Assembly (NCBI GenBank): GCA_013423325.1
Contig: BLJB01000222.1
Coordinates: forward strand, 124,001-188,000
DNA: 64,000 bases
Origin: Usnea hakonensis
Lineage: Eukaryota > Ascomycota > Lecanoromycetes > Lecanorales > Parmeliaceae
Reading direction: 5' to 3'
Shown here: piece by piece, positions 43,085-53,981 of the stretch
How the letters are laid out: every line of letters starts with the position of its first letter
Numbering within the stretch: the stretch's first letter is position 1
The notes under the pieces: model-generated
Databases searched by the model: none
Told to the model about the DNA's origin: nothing
Seen by the model: only the letters and a program-made list of their open reading frames with translations
Position numbers and translations under genes: made by a program

Positions 43085-44809
43085 CTAAAAGACCTTTGAA
43101 TCTAGGACCCTCGCAGTCTCGGTAAGTTTCGAACCTTCTTCGGTGCTTGCAACACCATGAAACGAAAATTTCCGAATTTCATGACCCTTCCACATCAACA
43201 GTATCAAGAGCATGAACGACGCAATGCTAAAGAAAGCAGCCATGCCAAATACCCACCCAATACCGACTCTCTTTTCCCAAGGGGTCACAAAAAATGGAAT
43301 CGCAAGTCCGAAGGCCAAACGGTAGGCTCCCATTATTGCGCTCGTCTCAAGCGCGTGCTGCCGAAAGCACTCAATAACATAATTGACCGTCACAGGAACA
43401 GATAACATCGCAGAGAAGGTGATGAGGAAAGCTCCCAAGGCGAGAACCATATAGTGAGTATGGTACTGGAGTGCGACGCCGAAAATACCCAAGCCAATTG
43501 GCAACAGGATTAGCGAGGTCAGCCACAAAGCATGCAGCCTGTATTCCGGCTTCCAAGCTCCGCCATACTTTCGGCATAGTCGGAGAGGAATCCAATCGTT
43601 CAGATAGTGTCCGTAAATCTGGGCAAGTATGATACCGAACCACAAACTGAAGGTAAATTCGGCATTCCGCTGAGGTGTAAATCCATATCCACCCGCTTTT
43701 TCGGGCTCTTGAAGGAAAACGGTGAGAAGTGTATTGATCATCACAAACCATCCAAATGAGAGGAGCTGGAAGCTACCCGCTAGAATGGTGACCGGAGAAA
43801 GACCGATCGCGAAGGGGGCACTCACGGAATGAGTCTGGTATCGTGAGTCAGCGACTTCATCGGAGCTTACAGCGGTCTATGGCATCTCACAAGTTCAGAG
43901 AGACTCATAGGCGGCACAACTTCAGTACCCAGAAAAAAGGTAGCAATTCTGTTTGCGATGAAGGAATTCGGGGTTGCTGGGCTTACGGATCCCCCATAGC
44001 GCCCGAAGCTTGTCTCCTCGAGGAACAAGAGAACGAGTACCAAGGCTAGACCCTGGAGCCCGATGGTCCACCAAAATACAACAGGCCAGTCTACATGTTG
44101 TACAATGAAGCCGCCGAACGTGGGACCAGCGACAGTACCCATCAGAAAACTCAGCGAAAAGACGAGAAAAGCCCTTCCTCGCTCATGCAAGAAAAAAAGG
44201 TCGGTGATAAAGCTTGCGCCGAGTATGGATGGTACGGAGCCGAAAATACCCGCGAAGAGTCGGGATATGACAAAGGGGTCGTATTGGTTCGGGTGGGTCA
44301 TACGGGCGGCCCAGACATTGCACGCCACAGCCCCAACAAGGCTCCACCAGATGGTCGAGCATCTCCCAATGATTCTTGCAAGAGGCACAAAGAAGAGTGG
44401 TCCAAAAGCAATACCAGCTACAGCTGCCGAAATCTGAAAAGAAATTCTTAATTTCCGTTCGGAGACTTGAATCAATCTCAAGAAGGAGAAAGCATACCGA
44501 GTAGGACATCTCAACTGCCGTTTTCCGATAGACCTTGCCTTGAACCTCAAAGGCAAGCTGATTGACGAGCGAACTCGCTGTCCCAGCGAAGGCGGCGAGA
44601 CATAGGATTGCCAAAGAGGCATATTTCCGGGGCTGAGGCCAATTCTACTCCACTCTCCATGATCAGTGCTTGTGAGAAATAAGACGAATGCGCTGGAGAG
44701 GCTGTACCAGTGGATCGAGGACATCACTCGTGGGTTGAGGGACAAGAAGGATTCCTTGCATGCCCCTCTTCTTTCCCTCGGGCTTCTCCTTGTCGACTGG
44801 ATTACTCAT
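43085..44809 (-). CDS. MFS transporter (drug:H+ antiporter DHA1-like), 513 aa
   Basis: Exons 44809-44708, 44644-44498, 44433-43891 and 43834-43085; all phase 0. The N-terminus has QGILLVPQPTSDVLDPLNWPQPRKY, the classic lead-in of fungal MFS exporters (DPLNW), restored by the first splice. Helix segments follow: LAILCLAAFAG, ISAAVAGIAFGPLFF, FVISRLFAGIFGSVPSILGA. Motif C, characteristic of antiporters, appears as MGTVAGPTFGGFIVQHVDW. The second half has six more helices. About twelve membrane spans are visible in total. It probably exports a small molecule from the plasma membrane and, next to the NRPS-like reductase, may carry its product. The third intron (51 nt) starts GTGAGA; using the nearby GTAAGC instead would break the frame. 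Confidence 0.88.
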
Positions 44810-45293
44810 GATAGATTTGTAAACCATTTGTCTTGGTTTCTCTTCTCTTGAAGTGCTCTAGGTCATCAGGCAATGCTCATCACCGCTGCCACCCGGCATG
44901 CAGGTAGAATTGAACGGGGATAAGGTATGTTTTTATTCGTTCTAGGGACTCAGACTCAGGGGTGCAATCTCTACGCCGTGTATTGGCCGCTCAAATCCCT
45001 TTTTAATTTTGAGTCAGGGGTGTGAGGGATTTGGACTTTCAGACGAGGGTTCGGAATCCTATGGAGATTTTCAAGCTACTTGTGCATTAGTGGCATGCAC
45101 CTTGATCAAATCAGACGGCTCAAAGCGAGCCGATCCTGAATCCTTCCAAATCCTTGAATGCTGGATTTCGAAGAAATCTTGTCACTCAGTGCTGTGCGTA
45201 TTCTCTAGTCTCATTCCAGCAAGACTGTCCTTTTCCAGCGTCAGCGTGCAAGTCATACCACACATTTTCGTACTCGTGTCATCCAGAAGTCCT
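44810..45293. other. intergenic, no gene recognised
   Basis: Holds the promoter of the MFS gene on the minus strand. Short frames only; nothing else recognised up to the inverted repeat. Confidence 0.5.
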
Positions 45294-45379
45294 TTACTTG
45301 ATAGGGCGAGAACATCAACCCATTTGTGCTGATCTCCTGACGTTGCCTGATCTATCAGCGTTCTCGCCCTATCAAGTAA
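45294..45379. repeat. 20-bp perfect inverted repeat with 46-nt loop
   Basis: Left arm 45294-45313 (contains CTTGATAGGGCGAGAAC) and right arm 45360-45379 (its exact complement). A transcript across it would form a long hairpin. It lies between the divergently oriented MFS and rhodopsin-domain genes, about 240 bp before the latter's start. It may be a small mobile-element trace or a regulatory hairpin. Confidence 0.85.
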
Positions 45380-45615
45380 CATATTTCCAGAAGAAACCAG
45401 CATTGCCAGCTGCACGACTGATTGGATATCCGTTCCCCCGACCTTTAGTGCTTACGCTTTAGGGCATCCAAGCAGAGGATTTTGTGAAAGTGGTACAATA
45501 CATGGCCATCCCTGCTAGACGTCAACGTCTTCAAAAGCTAGCCCGGCAGCTTACTACTATACGCTTCGCTCGTCGTCTAAATGTTATCGCACTCATCAAA
45601 GACTAAAACTCCAGA

Positions 45616-47114
45616 ATGTCTCAAGCTGTTATAACCCGGGGCGTCAATGGTATTGGAGACCTTAACAGACGCCAGGTTCAGATTGTTTCGGTTACTTCGA
45701 TGCTTGTATTTCTATCTACACTCGCCGTTGCCCTCAGATTGATCTCTCGTCGTATATCTATAAGGCATATCTCTCCGGATGACTATGTCATCGTCTTTGC
45801 CCTGGTAAGAAATATGCCTTCGGCTTTGCGTTGCGGAAGTCTGAGTCCAGTCTCTAGTTGCTTTCATATGGAGACTGTATCTGCCAGTTCGTTGGTGAGC
45901 AGAAGTACCAACGTCGCCAATATCACCTACAAAAACTGACCAGGCCTCTTCAGGTGTTCATTACGGTCTCGGTCAGCATATTGGCCAAGTCGGCAAGGAG
46001 GATGAGGTCAGATATCTTATTGTAAGTACATCAGACTTTGCCGACCAGCATTTGGGGGGCTGCTATCTGAAATTATGCAGATACTATACATCCTGCAATT
46101 GTTCTGGAATACGACCCTACCCGCCATCAAGGTGTCCATCCTGCTGTTCTATCGCCGCCTCTTCCCCGTACGACGTCTCCTCATTGCTTCCTCCGTCATC
46201 GGCGCCATTGTGACTGCTTGGTATATTGCGATACAGATCACCGCCATCTTTCAATGTCTGCCAATCCACTATTACTGGCGGCGAGTGGGGCAGGGCCATT
46301 GCATTCAAACAACCAATTTTTACATCATACTTGCATCACTGAACTTGGCAACTGATGTCGCCGTCTTGATACTCCCTATCCCATTCATTTGGCATTTACA
46401 AGTCCGAAAGAGCAAGAAGCTCTCGCTTTCTGTAATCTTCTTGCTTGGCTCACTGTAAACTCAACGCATCCATGAAACAGTTCACCAAGGAACCTACTAA
46501 GAGATTCCGCAGTGTATGTGTCACCAGCATCGTCCGCCTGCAGACCTTGACGGAAATCGATACCCAAGACATTACCTGTCAGTATCATCCCGCACTCCTT
46601 ACATCGCGCAAAGATACACAACTCTCATCATCCTCCGGTATTGTCAACGCACACCAATTAATAATAACTCCGCTATCTTGAGACAGGGTCAAACGCCTAC
46701 CCCGGTCTCTGGACCGCCATCGAAGCCTCCCTCGGTATCGTCGCTGCCTGTCTCCCCTCACTCAGCCCCGTCCTGCACATACTAATCGTCCGACCCCTCT
46801 CAACGACCAATGAAACCCCCGTGCAAAGCCGCCACACCTTTACGCATTCCAAACCCCCACTATCAGCAGCGGGCGCGGAAATGGATGATTTCGAGCGCAT
46901 GATACTCTCTGGTGAGCCCCAGGGAAGGATCGACGAAGGGGTGATATTGAATACGATTGTTGGTGACTCTGTTAGTGTTGGGACGGAGGGGACGACGAAG
47001 ACGAGGGAGAGTGGTGAGATGGAGAGGTTGAGGAGGGATGGGAGTGAGGCAGAGATAGAAGGGGGTATTGTGGTGAGGAGGGATCTTAAGCAGCATGTTG
47101 CGCGGATGGTTTGA
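45616..47114 (+). CDS. rhodopsin-domain integral membrane protein (SAT4/PTH11-like family), 386 aa
   Basis: Six exons: 45616-45804, 45858-45894 (37 nt), 45954-46021, 46081-46454, 46513-46577, 46687-47114; all phases agree. Landmarks in order: RQVQIVSVTSMLVFLSTLAVAL (helix 1) with ISPDDYVIVFALLLSYGD, GVHYGLGQHIG, LQLFWNTTLPAIKVSILLFYRRLF, TAWYIAIQITAIFQCLPIHYYW, NLATDVAVLILPIPFIWHLQ. Then come CVTSIVRLQTLTE, WSNAYPGLWTAIEASLGIVAACLPSLSP and a hydrophilic tail. This is the seven-helix fungal rhodopsin domain (often labelled SAT4). Such proteins are membrane receptors or of unknown role and often sit near specialised-metabolism genes. The tail is acidic and Thr/Ser-rich. There is no CFEM domain at the N-terminus. 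Confidence 0.85.
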
Positions 47115-48263
47115 TTGAGGGACTAAAGGGATGAAAATGAGAGATATTCTATCGGCTGTCGACGGACAAGTCATCAACTTATACTCCAAACAGTCTATTT
47201 GAGGTATGACGTGATAACTCTTATCCCTTAGGGTCCGCAAGCCTTTCTCCGACTCACAAGCCAACTAACCTTCAAGTGCCCAAATCCCTACATCTAACCC
47301 CCACATTTCTTATCGATAATTGCCCCACACAGAGAAGGATTTGAAGAATGGATAAGGACCAACCCGCTCGGCGAACCCCGAATTCAGGATCCAGGATCGC
47401 AATCCTGCCGCTCGATTACTAATGTGCTTCCAAGGCCTTTGAGATGTCGGGCTGAGAATCGGTGTCGATTAACAAATGCTCTCCCCTGTCCCGGAACCAC
47501 TTGCCAAAGGTGCCCGTAATCTCTGAAAATATGGACACAAACCACAAACATCTGAGAACATTCCTGCCCAAGGTCCTGAGAAAAGATCAAAGTCTCGATG
47601 CACTCTCTCGAGCTCCTCCATCCTTGAGAAACAGTGTTGGCTGGATTTCACAAGACGCCAAGAACGAATAGATCAAAAGACGCATTCCGTGGGTTTGCGT
47701 GTATAGCAAGGACATACACGGCTTTGTAAAGGTGTGGATATGATAGATACCCGTGGACGTACTCTAGACACTTGTAGATTAATACCCAATAGAAGTTTGG
47801 AATTTTTGGGGAAATATTAAATTGCAAGCAGGGCGGATACGGTCGCGAATGGAATTGCGCATGGTGGTTGTTGTGCTCGTCTTGGGTGACAGGTTCACTA
47901 TATCCTAGACGTCTATGCTAGCTACAGAGGCGAGGAAGTCATCAATCGAGGACCTCACATCACCTCTAGCAACCCTTTTCTCCGTATCTTTGGCTAGGTT
48001 GATATGGGTCTTGGGTCTGGGGATCAAATAGTTGCACGCAAGATAGATGACATGGCGGTTGCGTTCATGAATGACATACGCGGCGCAGCAGCACACGGAG
48101 ATCAGAAAGCGAATTAAAAATGTGTTGAACTAATGTCACTATCCAATGAGAAAGCGGGTCACGCAGCACGATATTTCAATACTCTAGCAGAAGAGCTGTT
48201 CTCAAATGACGAAGGCTGTGACTTAAATAGAAATGTTATCAACGGCTACCGCGAGTCGGCCAG
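47115..48263. other. convergent intergenic region, no gene recognised
   Basis: About 1.15 kb between two converging genes. The frames present (up to about 70 residues) are mutually overlapping and lack motifs or introns. Confidence 0.5.
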
Positions 48264-49690
48264 TCAGACCTCGATCAGTCTCTGATACGCCGATCTAGCA
48301 TCCTCCAACATGCCATCAATGTCAAATTGCCAGAGTTTACGGGCACGCGATTCGACGTCTTTCAGACACTTCTCCGGGTCACTCCCACAGTCTGGATTAG
48401 CCCACTCGTAAGTATCGCTGACCTTACGAGAACTCTCGACGAGCCACAGACTACGCTCTCGGCGCGTCGTATCGTACGCTTTGAACGCTGCAGCGAAGGC
48501 AGCGCTCTTGCTCGCCTTGCCTGTCTGCAGCGTCGCGTTCACCTCTTCTAACACGGTGCTAAGAGTCAAGGCGTCTTCCACGCCGAACCCTGCACCTGAG
48601 CCATGGTGCGGTGACGAAGCGTGGGCCGCGTCTCCGGCAATGCAGACCGGACCGCTTGAGAAGGTCGGTGCTGGGTGGTCGTGATTATCGAAGATGGCCC
48701 ACTTGTCCAGAGAGTCCTCGAGGAGATTGACGATGGTGCGAACAGTGGGGTTCCAATCTTTGAAGACTTCCACCACCTCTTGTCTCGTGGCGGGCGTGGT
48801 TAGCTTCTCATGTGGCCATTCATTCTGGTTCACGAAGGCCACAACGTTGATGAGAGTGTTCTGGGCGATGGGGAAGTTCACCACGTGCGCCTGAGGACCC
48901 GTGCGCGTGCACTGACTGTGCGCTCTCTCTTCTCCGAGCGCCGCGACCGCTTTGTCCATCCGGATGAGACCTCTGAATGCGACTTGGTGGCAGAAGCTGG
49001 GGTAAGAAGCAGGATTGTCCTTGCCGAGGAGGATTTGGCGGACGCGCGACTTGACGCCATCGCAGCCGATGACTTTTAGACGTCAGTAAGTGGCTGCTAT
49101 ACAGTGGTACGTGGTCCAACGACTCCGTACTCACCCGCGTCGGCGGTGGCGCTTGTCCCATCCTCGAATTCCAGAGTAATTTCCTCGTCGTCACCTCCAA
49201 TGACGTAAGCATCAAGTCGTTTTTGAAAATTGATCACACCCTCGGGTATGTATTTGACGAGCTCATCCAGAAAGTGGGCGCGATGGCAGCTGTTGAAACT
49301 CGACTTCCCAAGGTTATGTCGGAACAGCTCCGTTTCCCTCATGTCATTTGGATCGTCGCTCTGGGCATGGTAGCCGTCCTTGAAAGTATAGTAAAACACT
49401 TCGTTTTCGGTAGAGACTGCCTTCAAGGCGGCCAGGATGTTTGGGTTGGTCAACTGCATGCATGTTTGCGGGATGGTAGAGAAAGCGATACCGGCACCAA
49501 TTTCGCGAAAGCTTCGTGCTTGCTCGTAGATCTTGACAGAGACGCCACGCTTCAGTAAGCCTAAAGCGGTTACGCAGCCGACGATGCCTCCACCGACGAT
49601 AGCAACATTCAGTTGGTTGCCTGTGGCTTTTGGCCCGGCGGCGCCGTTGCTGGCCTGTTTGACGCCATTTATAGCGTTATTGTCGTGCAT
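48264..49690 (-). CDS. FAD-dependent monooxygenase (salicylate hydroxylase-like), 454 aa
   Basis: Exons 49690-49135 and 49072-48264, phase 1 (GTGAGT donor, CTAAAAG end). The N-terminal Rossmann motif NVAIVGGGIVGCVTALGLLKRG is at about 28-49, then EIGAGIAFS. FRHNLGKSSFNSCHRAHFLDEL carries the conserved FAD-domain arginine/histidine pattern. The second exon restores VIGCDGVKSRVRQ, the DG motif. The second FAD motif CIAGDAAHASSPHHGSGAG is at about 330. Start is taken at the ATG of MHDNN, since the upstream in-frame codon is TTG. Class A flavoprotein hydroxylases use NAD(P)H and O2 to hydroxylate aromatic or polyketide rings. Position suggests tailoring in the neighbouring locus, but catabolism of a phenolic acid is an equal option. 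Confidence 0.9.
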
Positions 49691-50190
49691 TCTCAACGCG
49701 TCGGAAATTTTACTTGGGATCGTTTTGTTGCAGCAGAAGGACTTTCTGTCGCTGAATCCCTGGTGAGATGCGTGTTTTTCGAGTATGAATTGGCTCGGCG
49801 GAGGGTGCTTGGGGCTGACTTAAACGGCAACTTGGACGTCTGCGGAACCCGCATAATCATATACGTCAGTAAGCGTCAAGACCCTGCCTGAGTATTTGTC
49901 AACCATAAATTTTTCAACGGGACTCTTGCATATTCAGGGAAAGTTTCGGCCCTACTTTATTGTTAGAGTACAGGCATGTCGGAATATTTAGGCCTAGTGG
50001 CCACCCGTTCACTAGAGAAGGAGGGAAGATATGCGAAGTCGGTCTCAGATATCATCATTAAATTGGCACGGGTGGTGGTAGATCATACCGTAATATTAGC
50101 GAGGGAGGCAGTACCAGCTAGAGGTCAACTGGAGCCGTGATAGTTGCATTTATGGTCTTAGCATTGCGCTGAGGGACGCCATGGTCATGG
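49691..50190. other. intergenic, upstream of the monooxygenase
   Basis: No gene recognised; contains the presumed promoter of the minus-strand monooxygenase. Confidence 0.5.
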
Positions 50191-51194
50191 TCATAGACAG
50201 TGGGCTCGATTAGGCAACTTCTCAAAGAATACAGCACACTCCTTACAGCGGATAGCCCAACTCTTACCGTGAAAAGCTCTCGGAAGCACTCTCAACATAC
50301 CAACACAGTATGTCCGGTTCTTCGACACAGGTCCAAACAGCATTGCAAACACGAGTTGTCTCGAATGAAAAATCTTCTGATCGCCCACATCGTAGGGGGT
50401 TTACAGCTGATAGCGAACATTCGCAGGCCAGCGTCCCCATCGACGGGCACCACTCTAACATTTAAATTTCTGTTTGTCTCTAAAGATGAGTTCGATCTCC
50501 TGTAGGATTCCAGCCCAGGATTAAACAATGGATCAATAGTACTCTTGTAATAAGAAAACTGGTCTGGTATCTCGAGGGGCGACGCACTGTCGTGAGGACA
50601 CCCTCTGAGTATCAGACTCGACTCAAAGTTCACATGTCAAATGATTGCGGGAAGCTTTTTCACAAACCAGCAGGATTTCAAGGTAGCCTTCACAACAGAT
50701 GACTTTCCATTCCATCTTCATGTTGGGTTTAACGTTGAGTGGCCCTATCGCACTATGACATTGTAGTGCTTCATCCACATCTGAGACTCTTTCCCCATTA
50801 TTTCTGAAGCGCCGATGCCTCTGTCATACTTTTCTCCGTTGAAGAATAACAGACCAGGCGCCCAATACAGCACCAGATACCCAGGCTGGCAAATATTTCG
50901 ATTTTCGAACACCTTGGGATAGATAGCTTGTCCCATAGAGCACGAAATAATCCAGTCTGTCTCTCTTCCCTCATCTACTACATGACTTGTGCTATCATGT
51001 TCAACTAGTCCAAGCGTCCAGTCAATGACACTTCTGGTTCCACAGGTTGTGGACTTGCCTGATGTGATTATGGAACGTACTGCCATTGCATAGGCTGGAC
51101 CTATCCAGGTAGTCATCTCGATCAAGAAACACCAGAAGCGTGGCTGGATTCTCAAGTAGTGATAATGCGAGGATTTATGCCACATAGAGACCAA
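50191..51194 (-). pseudogene. unidentified decayed gene
   Basis: The minus-strand frame 51194-50745 looks coding: DWIISCSMGQAIYPKVFENR, LVLYWAPGLLFFNGEKYDRG, KESQMWMKHYNVIVR. After its stop, similar-quality text continues in another frame (MKMEWKVICCEGYLEILLVC), and near the lower end KIFHSRQLVFAMLFGPVSK. Stops between these pieces could be introns I did not find, but no donor/acceptor pair restores the frame. The family is not recognised. Treat as a probable broken gene. Confidence 0.35.
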
Positions 51195-52158
51195 TAGCTC
51201 TCAAGAGTGAATCGAGCTTGCAGTCATAAGAGCGGGGTTTGCTGCTTGCGTTTGCAGGTGCTCGGTACAGTGGTTGGCAAGGATTGCAAGTGTATGTCTC
51301 TTCAAGACGGCCTAAACACACACGTAAAAGAGGTAGATCCGAAATCAGCGGTATGGTCTAATGACCACACAGTGGTGGGTCTGCCCTAGGTCATTGCTGC
51401 GCTTTGGGTCTGGATTGATGGGGGATGCAGTAGTATTGAAGCACCTACTGAAGTACGCTAGTTTTGGGAATCTCATGATCTCCATATCCCACAACACCCA
51501 CATGATATCGGTAATATGAGTGGACGAAAGATTCAGAATCTTCCTCGTACTTCCAGAAAGTCCGTAAGACTGATATATGCGTCTGAGCAGCCCCAAGACT
51601 TCTCAAATCTCACACTGAATCTCGCCTGTCTACTGTGCATTCTCGTACCTCTGAGATGGGGTGGCTTTTTGTTGGAGTAATGGATGGATGTAGGATTGAT
51701 TGTCAAACAATAAAGGAAGAAGGAGCTAATGGAAAGTGTGTGAAAAGCATGTTTGTGTAGAGGTCTTGCCTCATTTCCAACGCTGTTGCCTGCAGTGTAA
51801 GGTTTTCTCTGACACGGCCTCTCTGTAACACTTCCCTTTCAGGATTACTGGCTTGGCATACGCAAGGCTTCCACCTACATATTCCCGCTATACTTTACCT
51901 CTTCTATTGACGTAGCAGGGGTGGTGAGGGCGATGAGATGGGGGGCTTAAGAACAATGGGGAAAAAAGGTTATTGAGGCGAGTGAACATGCACATCTAGT
52001 GTCATAAATCATAAATCATGTATTATCATCTCTGACCCTAAGAAAAGAATATCGTATCATTAACCATCATCGCAATCATCAAGCAAACCTACCCCCTCCC
52101 ATCACCCATAAAATCCCAAACCCCCATCCCTTCCCTCCATCTCAGTCCCCCCTCCCCC
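51195..52158. other. intergenic, no gene recognised
   Basis: No domain-bearing frame. The right end near 52000-52150 is TA-rich, then C-rich, and forms the 3' flank of the minus-strand glycine-zipper gene. Confidence 0.5.
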
Positions 52159-52917
52159 TCAATAATAATCATCCCTCCCCCTCCTCCCACCCCCCGACCC
52201 CCTCCTCTCATACCTATCGTACTCCTCATCACTATACCCATCATCATCCCCCCCCCTCCGACTCGACGAAACATGGCTCTTAGACCTCCTCTTCTCCCTC
52301 CCCGAATCCGGATTCAACAACCCCTCCACTTTCTCCTTCACCCCACCCAACAGCCCCCCACTAGACCTCCGCCGATGATGCGACGGCCTCTCCTCCCCCC
52401 TATACGGGTCTTCAAGCCGCTTCTTCTCCCTCCTTTTCTCATACTCACGCTCCAACTCGTGCGCACCGATAGCGCCCGCGATGATACCGCCCACAGTCCC
52501 CAAATTGCCCCCGTGGCCCGCTTTATGTCCTAGTAAGCCGCCAGCGGCGGCGCCAGCGAGGGTGGCCCCCCATTCTGCACCGCGGCTTTTGGAACGACTG
52601 CGGTCGCGGCCGTGGCCGCGGTCTTGGTCTGAGTCTCGGCTGTGGCGGGAGTGGTCGCGCGATTTGTGGCGGTGGCCGCTGCGGGGGCGGCTAGGGTCTA
52701 GGTAGTCGGAGTCGGTCGGGCGGTAGGAGGATTGCGAGAGTTGCGTGTTGGATTGGGAGGGGTAGTAGCTGTTGGATGTGGAGCCGTGGCGGGTTGTTAG
52801 AGCGCCGGCATATTGGTCTGCGGCGGGAGGAGCGTATTGCGAGGGATTGTAGGGGGCGTGGGTGGTGGTTGTGGTGGGGTAGTCGTAGCTAGGGTTTTGG
52901 CGGTATGGATCTCCCAT
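52159..52917 (-). CDS. glycine-zipper protein with Arg/Ser-rich flanks, 252 aa
   Basis: Single exon starting at the ATG of MGDPYRQNP; the ten codons above it begin with TTG and are not used. The N-terminal 110 residues are rich in Tyr, Ser, Pro, Gln, then in Arg, His, Asp and Ser. Residues of about 118-155 are a glycine-zipper: GATLAGAAAGGLLGHKAG, then GTVGGIIAGAIGAHELE. Small residues recur every four positions, able to form tight membrane-spanning or membrane-associated helices. The C-terminus is again charged (RRRSSGGLLGGVKEKVEG). Related fungal proteins are annotated only as glycine-zipper 2TM-domain proteins. No signal peptide. Membrane association is likely, function unknown. Confidence 0.7.
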   Translation of the reverse strand: MGDPYRQNPSYDYPTTTTTHAPYNPSQYAPPAADQYAGALTTRHGSTSNSYYPSQSNTQLSQSSYRPTDSDYLDPSRPRSGHRHKSRDHSRHSRDSDQDRGHGRDRSRSKSRGAEWGATLAGAAAGGLLGHKAGHGGNLGTVGGIIAGAIGAHELEREYEKRREKKRLEDPYRGEERPSHHRRRSSGGLLGGVKEKVEGLLNPDSGREKRRSKSHVSSSRRGGDDDGYSDEEYDRYERRGSGGGRRGRDDYY

Positions 52918-53981
52918 GGCTTGAGTGTGATGATCTGTCTCTTCCAAAGACCTTTTGTCTGTAATTCTGAGCTCGAAAACAGGCGATGGATTTATTTTCT
53001 AAGAGAGATGATGTGAGCTTTGTAGAAAGTCGAAGAAGGCTGAAGTCTCGACGCTTATCAAAGCAGGCGCAGTTTCTGATAGGGCTGACGCTAGCACCGC
53101 CGCTCATCCGCTGTGACGTTACCGGTTGTTGAACGGAGAGGCGGAGTCATGCAGCCATCAAAAAAAGTATGCTTACCTACTGCAGATTACTGCAGCCTCG
53201 CAGAATAAGGAAGGCCTCGCTGAAAGCCTGGCCTTGCCGCAATAATCAGCGCCACAATGCTGAGCTTGGGCACTTTAATAGTCTTTGCCAGGCATTTTGA
53301 AAAAGTTGTGGCAGTTCGTTCCCCAGAGCCTTGTCAGAGACGTTTTATCTCTATCTACTGGCTGAGGATGCATGGCGTCTTATCTGATTTGGGGCATTGG
53401 TTCTGTTCGTTCGATTTATACTTATTACCTTGCATGGTGCGCAGCTTACCTTGCGGTCAGCCTCCATGATATCATCTATACCTTTTACTTTACAAATACA
53501 GATACAGAAAGTGGTGCCCCCTTTCCCACACCACACATGTTGTCTTTCAACAGCTCGATGTGTCTCCTCAATCATCATACAGCATTGCCGTTTAAATATT
53601 TGTGACATTGCAAGTCTCACCCTGCCCTGCACCATCGCAAGCAACATCCTTCCTGAGATTCCCTTGGGATGTGTTGCTTACATCCTTCTGGCATCAGCTC
53701 TTGCTGTCCAGATATCTTCTGCGATATAACGTATCTCGTGACAACCAGCAATGCTGCTTAGAAGGGGTTCCAAATCCACGATTATGCGGAAGAGACTGGT
53801 CCAAAAACAGGATGTGGCGAACCGTCGTGATGCTTAAAGCCCATCTGTGTTATCTCCGTCCGTAAATCCCTCAAGACTGGCGGAAAGGAGCAGGAACCGG
53901 CGCTCGTGATCATCCTTCCGACTCGGCCGAGGCTTAAATCAACAGCGCGATACATGTCTCCCTTTGAATGACAGACCCTGC
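52918..53981. other. intergenic, no gene recognised
   Basis: About 1 kb between two minus-strand genes. Frames of up to 110 residues on the plus strand show neither domains nor introns. It contains the promoter of the glycine-zipper gene and the 3' end of the glycosyltransferase gene. Confidence 0.5.

Noticed and set aside
52918..52947. Ten extra N-terminal residues for the glycine-zipper protein
   Set aside because: They depend on a TTG start; the ATG at 52917 is the first normal start.
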